Counted from the stretch's first letter, positions 20,492 to 32,102 are shown. The stretch is DNA of 64,000 bases from Epinephelus fuscoguttatus (GCF_011397635.1 NC_064771.1:17733379-17797378); one strand, 5' to 3'. Notes: generated by a model from the sequence alone, not told the origin. A program made the numbers and translations.

Positions 20492-21196
20492 GTAATCATG
20501 CAGACACCCAAATGCACAAGTGTTACATTATACTGAATGTTTTGTCTCTTAGCCACAAACTATAATCTGTGCTTTCTGTCTGTATCAAAGAAAAAGGATG
20601 CAAGAATATCATTCTGGTGGCGATGCATCACACGTTTGATGAAGACTACACCTTACCAAACCACAGAGAGATGGAAAACGGTGATGTCATACTCCACGTG
20701 GACTGCCTGTTTTTTGAGACGAAGGGACTTTTGAAGTGCAGTTGCAATAAGAAGGCAGTCAAGGCGGTCTATAAAAAGGTAATCCTTTAAGTCCTTTTTC
20801 TTCTCATTTTGTAGTGTTATATTGGTATATGATTATACTATATACTAATACAATATTTAGACAGTTTTATCATATGTGAGGTGTATTTCTGTAATTTTTA
20901 TGTCTCACAGTTACTTCAACTTAAATTCTGCTCATGTTTGTATATACAACAGTTGTACAAAGCTATACAAACCTAACTGTACATGTCATTTTAGGTTCTT
21001 GAACCTTTTGGACCACTCTCATCTGTTGTTTTATATCTAAATATGAAGAATAGCTGGACTACATCCCCTTTCCCCCTACCTTTATTTACCCTATCTTTGT
21101 GTGTAAAGCAGATTGATCAAGAGTTTGACTGGTTTTTTTTTCTTTTCATCTTTGCAGCTGGGTCTTAAGAAGCGATTTCAAGTTGGCAAGAAGTAG
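20305..21196 (+). CDS. small protein of an unnamed teleost-expanded family (137 aa)
   Basis: Three exons (20305-20491, 20591-20778, 21158-21196) joined by GT-AG introns of 99 and 379 bases give 137 residues. The motifs are AGNTLGAHEKIV near residue 9, FCPIVSRYETDI near 44, NIILVAMHHTFD after residue 66, then DVILHVDCLFFETKGLL. From memory, many uncharacterised fish proteins share GNTLG, FCPIVSR, HHT and VDCLF in this order. I know no function. The pattern of hydrophobic strands (IYVF, VVFCPIV, IILVAMH, ILHVDCLF) between helical stretches suggests a small alpha/beta fold; that is inference. There is no signal peptide or membrane segment, so it is probably cytosolic. An acceptor ends 5 bases before the ATG, so at least one untranslated exon lies upstream. 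A SINE begins at the stop codon. Confidence 0.8.
20591..20778 (+). CDS. fish-family gene, coding exon 2
   Basis: It begins after TGTATCAAAG, completing a Glu codon (E-K-G-C), and ends ATAAAAAG|GTAATC in phase 0. It encodes the HHT and VDCLF motifs. Reading through the first intron instead would stop within 25 codons, which supports splicing. Confidence 0.85.
21158..21196 (+). CDS. fish-family gene, coding exon 3 (terminal, 12 codons plus stop)
   Basis: The acceptor is TTTTCATCTTTGCAG. It codes for a basic tail, LGLKKRFQVGKK, then TAG at 21194-21196. It abuts a SINE whose box-B-like word begins 4 bases after the stop, so the tail itself may be partly SINE-derived. Confidence 0.65.
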   Translation: MGLKKRFQVGKK

Positions 21197-21432
21197 AGCA
21201 GGTTTGATCCCCAGCTCCTCCAGTCCACATGTTGAAGTATCCTTGGGCAAAGATACTGAACCCCAGAAATTGTGTGGGCATGTGTGAATGACTAACTAAT
21301 GAGCAGGTAGCACCTACTCAACCACTGGTGTATGAATATGTGTGTTAATGGGTGAATGTGACGTGTGTTAAAGCGCTTTGAGAGGTCGAAAGACTAAAAT
21401 GGCGCTCTATAAATGCATGTCCAGTTAATTTA
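21197..21432 (+). mobile_element. tRNA-derived SINE, 5' truncated
   Basis: GGTTTGATCC at 21201-21210 fits a polymerase III box B. The body has CCACATGTTGAAGTATCCTT, GGGCAAAGATACTGAACCCC and AAAGCGCTTTGAGAGGTCG before CGCTCTATAAATGCA, the hallmarks of a widespread teleost SINE. Box A is missing or scrambled into the upstream exon. It forms nearly the whole 3' UTR of the gene before it. Confidence 0.75.
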
Positions 21433-21458
21433 GAAAGTGTTCTCAACCTAAAGCATTT

Positions 21459-21464
21459 AATAAA
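21459..21464 (+). terminator. polyadenylation signal AATAAA
   Basis: The canonical hexamer 263 bases past the stop codon of the fish-family gene and just beyond the SINE. It is the first good candidate for that transcript. Confidence 0.5.
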
Positions 21465-21506
21465 AAGGATGATGAAGTGGAAGAAAGTAAGGGTGGCAAG
21501 GGTGCC

Positions 21507-21544
21507 GTGTGTGTGTGTGTGTGTGTGTGCGGTGTGTGTGTGTA
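21507..21544. repeat. (GT)n microsatellite
   Basis: A GT dinucleotide run with a single CG interruption. Confidence 0.92.
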
Positions 21545-21559
21545 TTTCAGGCCCGTGTG

Positions 21560-22740
21560 TATATGACAACAGAGTGAAAAAAAAAATTCTCCTCGGAGAT
21601 TGGTTAAGTATATCTCCCTCATCTTCTTTCTTCTTCTTAACCTAACCACAATAACCTTTGACTCTGGCCAATCGCAGGTCGTTTCGGAGAGAGACCTTTT
21701 CTATTGGCTGTTATACTGAATTAGTGGTGAAAATCTTGCAAAAAAAAAAAAAAAAGTTGCTTTTGCCATATTGGCAACAATTGCCAACACTGCAGGGCAA
21801 CCCCGAAAAAGCCAAAGGCTAACGGCTGCGGCTAATACAAGTTCTTGTTTATGTAGCTAGCAAAAGCCTTGAATCGCAGTATTTAATCTTGACAGGATTT
21901 GCAGTTCCACAAGTTTGCAAAGAGTGCAAAGAGAAACAGGATGGGAATTCTCATAGAATTGCTGCTAAATAATGGCATCTTAATCACAGTCATGATTTGA
22001 AGCATGAGCGTATGCCTGTGAAAACTGCGTACCCCAGCTTTAAGAGGTAGGGAGATCAAAATTTAAAAACAGAAAAAAAAAACCCATGAAAAATCGAGAA
22101 GGGTTCCTCAGACGGCCTCCGTAGCCCTGAAAAGAACAGCTCAAGCATCTTTAAACCTTACCCAACCACCCTCCAGCTTCGGTCAGTTTGATTTTGATGC
22201 ATGTACATGAATGCGATTGCTACAGTAGCTATCAACATGATGATTGAACAACAGTGTGCAGCTCTGTTGTTGAAGTATACAACCATGCAGTATGCTTACG
22301 TGATATTCTCTTTGCTTTATTGGATGTTTCACTGTTTAGTTTTAAATAATAATATGAAAGCCTATTGGATTGTTGGATGATTGTAAATGTGGACTTGTAA
22401 ATTCCAGAATAAAGCAGTGTCATGCATACATACTTACTCTGGTCTTTGTGATCTGGACTCACTTTTCAGCAACAACTTCTCACCAAAGACGTTCTGTGGT
22501 CCTCTACTTTTGCAAAAAAAAACCAGATACCGAAAAACAGATAGATAGCCAGAACAGGGGTGGCTCTGCAGAGTCCAACCCCCTGCAGTTAGATTGATCC
22601 TGTTATTATTCATCTGCCTTTTCACTGTGACACATTATCTGCTTAGAGCTGTGTGCAGGTTATAGCACCAATGCCAATGTCCTGCAAAAGCGGATGTTAA
22701 TGCATATAAAATGCTTTCCAGAGAAAAGTCTTAGCAGGAC
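21560..22740. other. noncoding, nothing recognised
   Basis: It contains poly-A at about 21738-21755 and short frames only. No exon of the upstream gene and no repeat family that I can name. Confidence 0.35.
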
Positions 22741-22744
22741 CAAG

Positions 22745-22990
22745 GGCCCTATCCTACAACTGGCACAAAGTGTTGCACAGCGCAGTACAACTGTCATTTC
22801 TGATTTCAAACCAACACAGCTGTCATTTCCACTGCCAGCACCCATGTTGTGTAAGTAAGCAACTGTACTTGCACCCATCTATGTGCCCATGGGCGTGTAG
22901 GTCTGAAAAGGAGGTATGGTCAGGTACGTTGTTGCCCTATTGCTATTTAAGGCAGCAGAAGTGATTGCACCATTGACAATGGCCAAAACC
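22745..22990 (+). repeat. teleost dispersed repeat, host of the Tc1 insertion
   Basis: GGGCCCTATCCTACAACTGG, the AAAGTGTTGCACAGCGCAGT block and GCCCATGGGCGTGTAGGTCT are words of a widespread teleost repeat as I recall it. It breaks off where transposase similarity begins near 22990, which suggests that the Tc1-like element landed in it. Confidence 0.45.
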
Positions 22991-22993
22991 CAC

Positions 22994-23374
22994 CTACTGT
23001 ATGATTCATTAAGGTACTACCTCTACTCCCAGCAGGATAACGCACCATGTCACAAAGCTCAGGTCATCTCAAACTGGTTTCTTGAACATGACAATGAGTT
23101 CACTGTACTCCAATGGTCTCCACAATCACCACATCTCAATCCAATAGAGCACTTTGGGATGCGGTGGAACGGGAGATTCACATCATGGACGTGCAGCTGA
23201 GAAATCTGCAGCAACTGCGTGATGTTATCATGTCAATGTGGACCAAAATCTCTGAGGAATGTTTCCAGCACCTTGTTGAATCTATGACACCAAGAATTAC
23301 GGCAGCTCTGACGACAAAAGGGGGTCCAACCCGGTACTAGCAAGGTGTACCTAATGAAGTGGCCGGTGAATGTA
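22994..23374 (+). pseudogene. Tc1-like transposase relic, 3' end with TIR
   Basis: C-terminal part of a Tc1/mariner-type DDE transposase. QQDNAPCHKAQ carries the second catalytic Asp and SPHLNPIEH the third acidic residue (Glu); the helix-turn-helix and the first Asp are gone. A one-base deletion near 23150 shifts the frame, and the tail (VEREIHIMDV...KGGPTRY) continues in another frame to 23340. The terminal GGTGTACCTAATGAAGTGG...GAATGTA at 23344-23374 is the right inverted repeat of this family. It is not functional. Confidence 0.9.
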
Positions 23375-23574
23375 GATTGTTTAAATAGGGCCTGGAAATT
23401 TTACAGCCACATTAGCTCTGTGAGGCTGGACTTCAGCACGGTGATGGTGTTCAGTGTGGTGTGTTAGCATGCTAACATTAGCTAATTAGCACTAAACGGA
23501 GAGCAAAGGCTGATGGGAATGCCTTTAGTTCTGCAGCTATCTGTATAAGATGAATGGGGCGATCAGTTCGGTCA

Positions 23575-23800
23575 TTGGTTACCAACTGGTTCAGCCACAA
23601 GGTCCAGATTTCTCCTCAGTCATTAATTCAAGGTCCACACAGTTTAATACATTACGCATCACACTTGCATTTGGCCATGTCATCAAGCTAGTTTGTTGTT
23701 TGTTTCAAGTAGCTGTCCATTAGTCACTAATTTCATAGCAGGAAATGGCACTTCAAAATAAAAGCTCTGTGCCAGAAATTCCATTCAGAATGGAACTATG
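23575..23800 (-). repeat. dispersed repeat, inverted partner of 7701-7930
   Basis: Read on the minus strand it gives GCACAGAGCTTTTATTTTGA and GACTAATGGACAGCTACTTG in the same order as at 7830-7900. It is diverged and noncoding. Confidence 0.7.
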
Positions 23801-25929
23801 ACTCAAATATGTTTAAATATTTCAGTCAAAACCACAAATTTGAACCTCAAGGTGGCAGTAGATGAACAGTCAGGGTCTCACCTGAGTCAGTAGGATTTAT
23901 CATCTGGGGAGCATGAACATCTGTACAATATTTGTGTCAAGCTATCTCATAGGCCAAACGACACACCAACATAGAATCACAAAAAACCCTTTATACATGC
24001 CTAATAATCCTGACACAGCGCTCAATAGTCATCTAAATATTACCAGTGTCTATTATAGTCTCAGCAAGCAAACTTCTGAAATGAGTGGCGGCCGTATTTA
24101 TCCAGCTTGACCTCCTTAAAGCAGTGTTTAAAGACAATACATCAAGTCCTCTGCGTGTTCTACATGCCAATGCTAGTTTTTCTGGGCAGCATTATGGTGG
24201 TCTGCCTCTGGGTTTCTGTAGCAGCGACTTTGCTGCCTCAACTTCCCCTCTGCTCCTCCATTTGATCGAGGGTGCTTTAATGATGAAATTGTGCGCTTGA
24301 ATAAGAATGCTTTGCTGAAGTGTGCAAATTCTGCTGAAGAATCAGCTCGGACAACAATTCCTCTGGGTTATCTTGTAAATCGTATGATGGTCTGACTTTG
24401 TGTTGCTGACTTTGTTGATTCATATGAGCCTGGGATAGTGGTTTAAAGCTCTGCTGTCTTTCATGTATTGACCCAGATTTTTGGCAAGTCAAAACCTTTC
24501 TTAGACAATTTATTCTCTGCATCTTCAGCATTTTACAATATGATACGACATTGTCGTTACATACATTGTGAGACTATGATGCCCTGTGCACCTTTTGCCT
24601 TTTATACACTGCGTTCATACCTTCTGTAACATGGAGTGTTTGGAGTCACCAGTCAGTTATCTCTGAGTTCACTGCTGTAAACTCATTGTAATCCCAGCAG
24701 AGCCGTTCTTCCTGCAGAACCTGTTGTTGCTGGTCTTTGATAATGAGGCTTTTTAGTTCTCTTTCTTACCTTCACGGCATAGGGTGGAGGTTATAGAGTC
24801 TTTTCTGTTCGTGTTTACAGTAAACACAAGACTGGCCACACTTTAATAGTGTCATCAATCTCTCCGTGTTTTAGTTGCTTAATGCATCTGCGAAACAAAA
24901 GCATCACCTCCGAATGCATTTGGAGCCAGCTCTGTTCCTATGTGAGAGCAGTTTTTGAATGTCAGTTGATACTTTAGAGGCAAATGCTACGGGGCCCATC
25001 GTGTTGTAGTGGCACTCTTGATGTAAGGGCACTCAACTTTACGTGTGTTCATGTGTCATTGTGTTTCAGGATATGGTTTGTTTGAGAATTTTCAGCATCA
25101 ACCATTTGACCATTTCCTTTCTGACCTTAAAGTGTGCAGATTTTACAGGCCAAACACTGCTTTTCATGTATGACAGTAGCTCATTTTTTTGGACCAAGTC
25201 TATTTTTTGATTAGTACTGATTCTGTTGAAATTGAAATTATGTAGCCTGTGTAAGATTAGAGAGTAGTCTCTTGGGTAAAATGTGAGGCATTTTATCTTT
25301 GCTCATTTTAAACTATCAAGCTGCTGCAGCTATAAAGCTAAACAAAGTCTGACAGGGGTGGGGATGGTTGTAACATATTTTAGAAAAGTGTTAAAACCAA
25401 ACCCAATGATAAGTAAATTCATCTAATCTATCTTATTTAGGTTTTCAGCATGCCAGGAGAGTTGGTGTCGTCTCGTTCATATCTGAGGTAGCACACCTAT
25501 ATTTTGGACTTACTCAATGTAAGGATAGCTACTAAAAGTCTGAAGTACAAGGTATCGAGTTAGACACTTTTCATCATTTTTTATTGTTACAGCTTACCCC
25601 AGGTTTTGTTACAGCATAACCCCATTAGTGAGGCAGGTTGCACAGAGAAATTGGGTTATTTATATCACTCGTATACATCCCGCTTACATTCAGAGTACTT
25701 CATATTTGGGTTTCTCATAAACTGAATATGGTGTTTACATGCTCAAACACATAAACAGAATACTCCAAAAACCTGATCATAAACAAGTTATTAATGTCTA
25801 TGTAAACACGCTCAATGGAGCTCCTTGTTTGACATCAGTTAATGAATTGTGTGCAGTCATCACATTTTGCAGTGAACAAATAAGAGTACTTTGAGTTACA
25901 GGGGCTGAGACAGTCTTTTCTTATGACCA
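23801..25929. other. noncoding, nothing recognised
   Basis: Over 2 kb with only short frames. I see no splice-consistent coding block, and no tandem or inverted repeat stands out. Confidence 0.4.
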
Positions 25930-26210
25930 ACTAGAAGTGTGTGGCGATGTATTTTTCAGCAGACTCTGCTCTGCCTGTATTTTCTTATTTTCTGTGTTTG
26001 GGACATTTATGTGTGTGTATCCTCATAACACTCTGGTGAGGTCAGGGCTTTATGAAACGGTAGTGAGGCATTCAAAAGACTCAGCACCGAAAAATGCAAA
26101 TCTAGCGAGGCGAAACATCACAAGAGTGAATCTGGAGTTGGCTTTTACTCTTCCTCTTGCTGTAGAGCATGTTTACCAACAGTTACCAGCAAGTTCTACA
26201 TTGCATACCT
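25930..26210 (+). repeat. dispersed repeat, copy B of 18419-18735
   Basis: Same family as copy A. Its frame 25937-26215 encodes a 92-residue reading with similar spacing of GTF, RSGLYE and RVNLELAF. No domain is recognised, and the codon pattern gives no evidence that it is maintained. Confidence 0.7.
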
Positions 26211-26330
26211 TTTAGGAATAGTTTGAAATTTTGGGAAATACATCTATTCACTCTCTGGACAAGAGTTTGATGAGAAGATCAATACCACTCTCATATCTGT
26301 AGCTAATGTAAAAGCTACCACCAGTAGGTG
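26211..26330 (+). repeat. fragment of the long-inverted-repeat element seen at 48145-48720
   Basis: TTTGGGAAATACATCTATTC, then GATGAGAAGATCAATACCAC and TCTCATATCTG, match the left arm of the full element at 48145-48260 with moderate divergence. Confidence 0.7.
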
Positions 26331-27225
26331 GAAACTGCAACAGAATGAGCATGATAACATTAAAGGTAAACACCACATGAATTAAGAATTCCAAGATGTT
26401 ATTTCCATCAATCAATTTTTTTGTGTGTGAGCTACTAAACAAGGGAAATAAGTCTCCAACTTGTAATTTCATAGGGCATGAAGTCTGGAGCTGTTTGATA
26501 GACAGTGAATGGGAGCCTGATTTTATAGACCAATGGAATGTTTGTTTTATTTATTGTTTTACCCAAAGGAGCTTTATTCTACAACACGTAGTTCCAACCA
26601 AGCAATCTGATTGGTCAACAAGTCATTTAGAATATGCTCAGCACACCTTGCTCATCACTAAAAATATTACTCGGTCATTTCCATGTCAACGTCGCAACTG
26701 CCTGACCTTTGTTCTTTATTTTAAATGACCTGGAAAGCTTATTAGCAAAAAGCCAACTAAACATGGGTTGTTAGGGTATCTTATATACAAACTATCTAAC
26801 AAGTGCTCATGACAGGCTGTTTCTTACGTAGAATAATTAACTTAAACAATTTTAGAACTTGAACTTAACCACTGCATTTGCAGAAATTGATTTATTGGAT
26901 TAAATTAGTTAGTCTTAACGTTAATTAATTTAATTTTATTTGATTGATATAGATTATGGTGCTGTTTGCTGCTTGACTGCCCCGTCAGTGCAGGTGTGTG
27001 TCTCCCTGGGGTGCAGCAAGCCGGGGTGTGATCGCAGTGAAAAAATATTTTTTAAAGGCTAAATGCCATCAAATATGGATTGAAGCAAAATATTTTGTTA
27101 GATAAAATGATTTTGGAAACGATTACATCTATCGTTTTTTTTTAATTAATTTTGACTTTTGGACTTTACAGTGGTCTTGAGTCACTGGAAGTGTTTGGTG
27201 TCCTCTGGCATCCTGCATCAGCTGT
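26331..27225. other. noncoding, nothing recognised
   Basis: AT-rich interval ending at the target duplication of the next element. The 110-codon frame at 26396-26728 has no recognised domain. Confidence 0.35.
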
Positions 27226-27236
27226 GCCGGTGACAT

Positions 27237-27439
27237 AGGCGTTTCTAGCCCATTTTTGGGGGTGGAGTTAGCTGACGTTTTTTCTAGCTAGGAAACATTA
27301 CAGGTGGTCAGTACCACTGTCCTCTGTTTGAATTGGAATGAGAGAAGCTAGCTGTTGTGTCATGTACATGTGTTAATATTAAAGCCAGTGTGCTACTGAC
27401 TAGCTAACTGACTGGATGCCCATTAACATTATAACTCCT

Positions 27440-27488
<49 letters not shown>

Positions 27489-28091
27489 AGACAGACAGAC
27501 AGCCTCATCACTGATATAAGATTGTTTTTTTTTTGTTTGTTTTTTTTAAAAAAAGAGCCAAGTTCAGGTAAGATCAAATGGTCTATCTATCAATCTAGAA
27601 TGATGTTTTAAGTTGGATCAATGTATCAGTTTCTATCTCTTATTAGATATAAAATGCATTGTTTGGTTATTTGCCTTTTGGTTGACAGTACAAAGAGAGA
27701 GAGAGGAGCAGGACTTTATTTATTAGTATTCTTATTAGTATTTTTGGTATTTTTGGTACTCACTATAGGGGGCTGGTTTACTCCAGAAACATACACACTG
27801 TTTATGTGTATGTTGAGGAGCTGCTGTATCAAAATGAGTTGTCTTCCCCCAGAAATTAGGGTTACAATATGTTTATTTTAGCATTCCAATCCATTCCTCT
27901 TTTGCAGTGGCACAGCATTTAAATAACCTTTATCAGATTTGATGGTTTAGTCACAGTGTTGTACTTTTCTTTCACAAATGTGGGAATGAAATTGCGTTAA
28001 AATGCACAAAACAGTGAAATTTATCTTGCCTGGCCGGGCAGCTCTCTGGGTGCTCAGCACCCCTAAACCTCTGATCCTAGAATCGCCCCTG
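27237..28091. mobile_element. non-autonomous hAT-like element with target duplication
   Basis: The right end CTAGAATCGCCCCTG is the inverted counterpart of the left end AGGCGTTTCTAG, a terminal motif I associate with teleost hAT elements. The insertion is flanked by the direct repeat GCCGGTGACAT (27226-27236 and 28092-28102). The interior holds a (GT)23 microsatellite and no transposase. Confidence 0.8.
27442..27487. repeat. (GT)23 microsatellite followed by (ACAG)n
   Basis: A long pure GT run inside the hAT-like element, continuing into four ACAG units. Confidence 0.96.
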
Positions 28092-28102
28092 GCCGGTGAC
28101 AT

Positions 28103-30900
28103 GGCGCTACATTGGCTTAAGAATACATGTGAAGGTTGTGGATGTGGTGGCTAAATCTGTATATGTCAAAATGATTTTTTTCAGCAGATATCTTAGCCGT
28201 AACAAGACTGAGCCATGAGCAGTTTTGTGTTTACATCTAGGGTCTTAATTTAGTTTGGGAAACCCCAAGATCTCTAGAAAGTATTAAGCTCAAGTTGGCT
28301 GGTGGACTTAAAAGGGACTGGAAAACGCGTCTTTTGCCAGGTCGTTACTAAGATTCGACCTGCTTGGGGTAGTAAACTAGGTTTCATTACAAAAACGAGT
28401 CTTCTGACATGACTGATTGTTTTCCAGTTATTAGTCAGACCCTATGTATTTTCACAGAAATGGAGACAACAGTCGCAAAAAGTTTTTTTTTTTATCTTGA
28501 GAGGTAATTGCCCCTCAACATGAATACATTTTGATTATATATTCTTTCTTGTTGGTAATAGTTGTATTATCACAATATTACACTCAGGGGTGTACTTTAA
28601 CATAATTTCTGGCACTTCAGTCATGTGTGCGGACCTCAATGCAGGCACCTCGGTCCTGACTGCATCAACATTGTGCCACAAATTCCGTTAAAGCACACTC
28701 CCTTGACTGTAATGTTGCTTATGTCTATTGTAGTGTTCTCAGTGCTGAAGCAGAAAATGCAGCCATATACTCAGAACGTTCCCCTCTGTGCTCTCAGTGT
28801 CATCCAGAACACCTTTCCCCATTTATTGTCCATAGAGACGCTCAGACCTTATACCCAGTGACATCACAAATTTAAATTTTAGCACTCTGGATCTTTGCTT
28901 TGGGAGTAAGGTGTCCATGCTTACTATTTTTGGACTGTCGTACACCATAGGAACATGTAGGCTATGAATTCTAGAAACAGTGCTTTGGTGCTTATGTATT
29001 CCAAATTTGTGGAATATGACACAAAGGAATGTCTGTCACTTGGTTATATAAGTTAAAAATGTGTTGTAGTAATATAAAACAACAGTGACTCAAACAACAG
29101 CTGAGAGAGATTTATTTCTGATTGCACTTCACTCTACTGCTCACAAGATGGCAGTTGAAGATGACATATTCTCTGCATTAAAGCACAGAGGCTTGCTTGG
29201 TAGGCCAATACATCCCCTACGTACAAACATGTCGACAAACTTGTCTGTGAAAGTACAAATGGATGGAAAATAAAACAATACAGTCATTCCACATTAGTGC
29301 CATTATGTCTACAGCAAAACTTGTTGTAATACAAGATTCAAACTGTGTTAATGGACTTAATTTTGAGCTATTACAAAATGGCTGTCAGATAGTTTAAAAA
29401 AACCTTGCAGAACTAAAGATTATTTTAGTATCGGTCTTGATTTATTATGATTTCACAGCTCCATTTAAAATCCTATTTTCCAAAACAAAAGTTCAGGAAA
29501 AAACAAAAGTCTTTTTAAGCATAAATCCATGTCAGAATAATTCTCACGGCAGAAAATAACCGAGTGTTTTTCTGTCATTTTTATTGACTTCAAATGGAGC
29601 GACCTTCTTGAACGCACCCCAGCTGAAACACTAGAATACATCCTGTTTGCATCGGTGCACATACTGCAGGCCCACATCTGCATATGAACGTGGACACACG
29701 CCAGCACACAAACAAACAGACACACACACACATGCCCTCACACTCATACGCACAAACACGCTGTGTACAAACCAAAAGTGAGTTCTCACAGACAGGAAAT
29801 GATGTCAGTTCTTGTCTCCAAGGAGATGGAGGCAGTTGCTAAGATACTGTGACACTAGGATTTTTCTCTCTATTTTCTCTCCCTCTCTGTCTCTCAAACA
29901 CGCGCACACACACATATACACACACACACACGGCGATGTCACCATGAATAACTCGAAACTCTCCCTTGCATCTCTCTTATTCTCTTGCACAGATGGCAAT
30001 GAGCACCAATCCAACTTTTTTCTGTTACATTTCTAAAAATAACCACCAAAAAATATCACTTTGTTCACAATCCCAATTGGACGCTCGGGGCCATTAAACA
30101 GATCACTAATGCTTCTTCACCCAAATCTAACATCAGCGCTACTGCTACAAAAATTATCCACATTCTTAATCTTTGCTTTGAACTGCGTGCAATTACTCAA
30201 CCACCCACTTCCAGAGCGACGAGGCCTGTAGCTAGTATCCCAAAACGATGGAAGTGATGGATGCGTATCAGCACCCCTCTAAAGCTTCTTCACAGTGTGA
30301 GCTGCACCTCTCTGGCGCTATCAGCATGCCACATATGTCTTGGCACTAGCATGTTGCTGCCAAATCCTCATCGCCCTCCCCTTCCTCTCCCCCCGTGTCT
30401 CCTAACACAGCATTAAGAGTTTATGGGGTTTGGGTTGTATTGGAAATGCCATGCACTCGTCCTCTCTGGATAGTGGGATTAGCTCTCTCCGCTGTATTTC
30501 TACTCCAAGAGCCTTCCTGTACTGATGACACAAGCAATACAGCGATGAGTGTTTGTTCATTTACTGTGCACAAATGCATGTCCCTCTCCCTCTCCCTCCC
30601 TCCCTCCACTCCATCGCTCTCTCTCACACACACACTCTCAAGGGTGCCTGCACACACACAAGCATACTATACATGCATAAGGGGAATATCAGATTCAATG
30701 TGCAATGACACAGTGAGGACATAGAGTGGAAAGGGGGGGGTTGAGGAAGGAGAGCAGAGGCACAGGGTGGGTTTGGCATGGGCGGCGTGGAATCATTTTA
30801 AATGGCGCGGGGGTTGGAAGGCAAAAAGATGTACAGAGAGAGGAGACGAAAAGCGCTGAAAGGCAGCCAGGGTCGGGCGCGAGGCTGGATGTGGGCTAAG
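28103..30900. other. noncoding, CA-rich tracts, nothing recognised
   Basis: It contains interrupted CA-rich tracts at about 29715-29765 and 29898-29932 and a CT-rich stretch near 30585-30640. No supported gene. The short frames (28625-28861, 29085-29273) have no domain or splice support. Confidence 0.4.
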
Positions 30901-30904
30901 ATTT

Positions 30905-31130
30905 CAGCATGAGTGATAGGGAATGAGGGAAGAGGGAGAAAGAAGGGGAAAGGAGGAATATCCTCTGCACCACTGTGTGACTGGAAATTTAATAGAGGGA
31001 GCGAGATAGAGGGAGAAAGAGAGGGAAGGAGGGAGAGGTGGATGGGTGAGAGGGAGAGTGAGAGAGGGAGAGAGAGAGGCAGAGGAGGGGGAGGGGAGAG
31101 GAAGAGAGAGGCAAAAGGCACAGAGACCTC
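30905..31130. repeat. GA-rich purine tract
   Basis: About 220 bases dominated by GAGAGGGA-type words on the plus strand. The Glu/Gly/Arg-rich and Ser/Leu/Pro-rich frames on the two strands are low-complexity artefacts. Confidence 0.85.
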
Positions 31131-32100
31131 ATTGCTGTGCAGCTTTCAGCAAAAGCTAGTGGTCGTGAACAATGCTCACTACGGCATTCACAGGGAGGGA
31201 GGGGAGGAGCGAGGAGAGGGTGGTGGTGGTGGGGGGGTATATATCTTGGGGGTCTTTCTGAAGCATAACTGGCCTTCTCTGTCCTTTGACCTTTAGTGTG
31301 AGCTGAGACACAGCAAAGATGCTCTGGGATTTATTTATACCTACACACTGTGGATACAAAGCTTCAAGGGATGCTTCTCTTCCTCTGCACACAATCTCAA
31401 CCAAAATATGTGAAGGGGATGAAGATGATATAGGAGCTAAAGCACTTGACACAAGTGGACATGCACATGACAGAGATCGATATGGGGAGGCCACTTAGAG
31501 AGGAAGACTGACTAAAGCTTTCTTTATTGGCTAATAACTTGCTGGCATTCATCTCAATTCACTGATTAAAACATGCAGCAGCCCACTCGGAGCCGACTAA
31601 ACTCAAAAAATATTTCATTTTCAGGTTTCAGAATCTCAAGGTTTGGGTTTTTGTCATATGCAAACCTCACAGGTTTTCAAAAAAAAATTAACAAAAGGGA
31701 AAAATAAACCAAAGATCTACTAATAACTAACAGTCTGTAGTAGGGGTGCCACCTCTAGTCCTGGCGATGCAATTCACCTTAGCGTGTTCATGCTCTTAGC
31801 ATGTTTACACCGCCTCTTCAAACCTGGAATTTCATGCCATTATGCCTCCTTGCCATTCTGTATAAAAGGTACAATTGCAGAATGGTAGGACGGAGGTGTC
31901 TCACCTTTAGGTGTCAGATTTTGATGAGGTTTTACGTGTGCGTCCCACTGCTGGTGATTTAAAATGCAGCTAATAGCAGTTAGCAGCTAACTCAAAAAAA
32001 GAAGAACAGCATCCCCAAATTGGGAAAACAATGAGGTCCAGGAGCCCTTTACCCTCAAATCAGAGGGCGACATCAACCAAAATATAGCAAGGGAGGTAGA
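31131..32100. other. noncoding, nothing recognised
   Basis: Ordinary-looking sequence between the purine tract and the LINE-type tail. A G-rich patch (GGTGGTGGTGGGGGG) is near 31220. Confidence 0.4.
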
Positions 32101-32102
32101 CG

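Noticed and set aside
30913-31494. Glu/Gly/Arg-rich and Ser/Leu-rich frames on both strands
   Set aside because: Purine-tract artefacts with matching length on the two strands.
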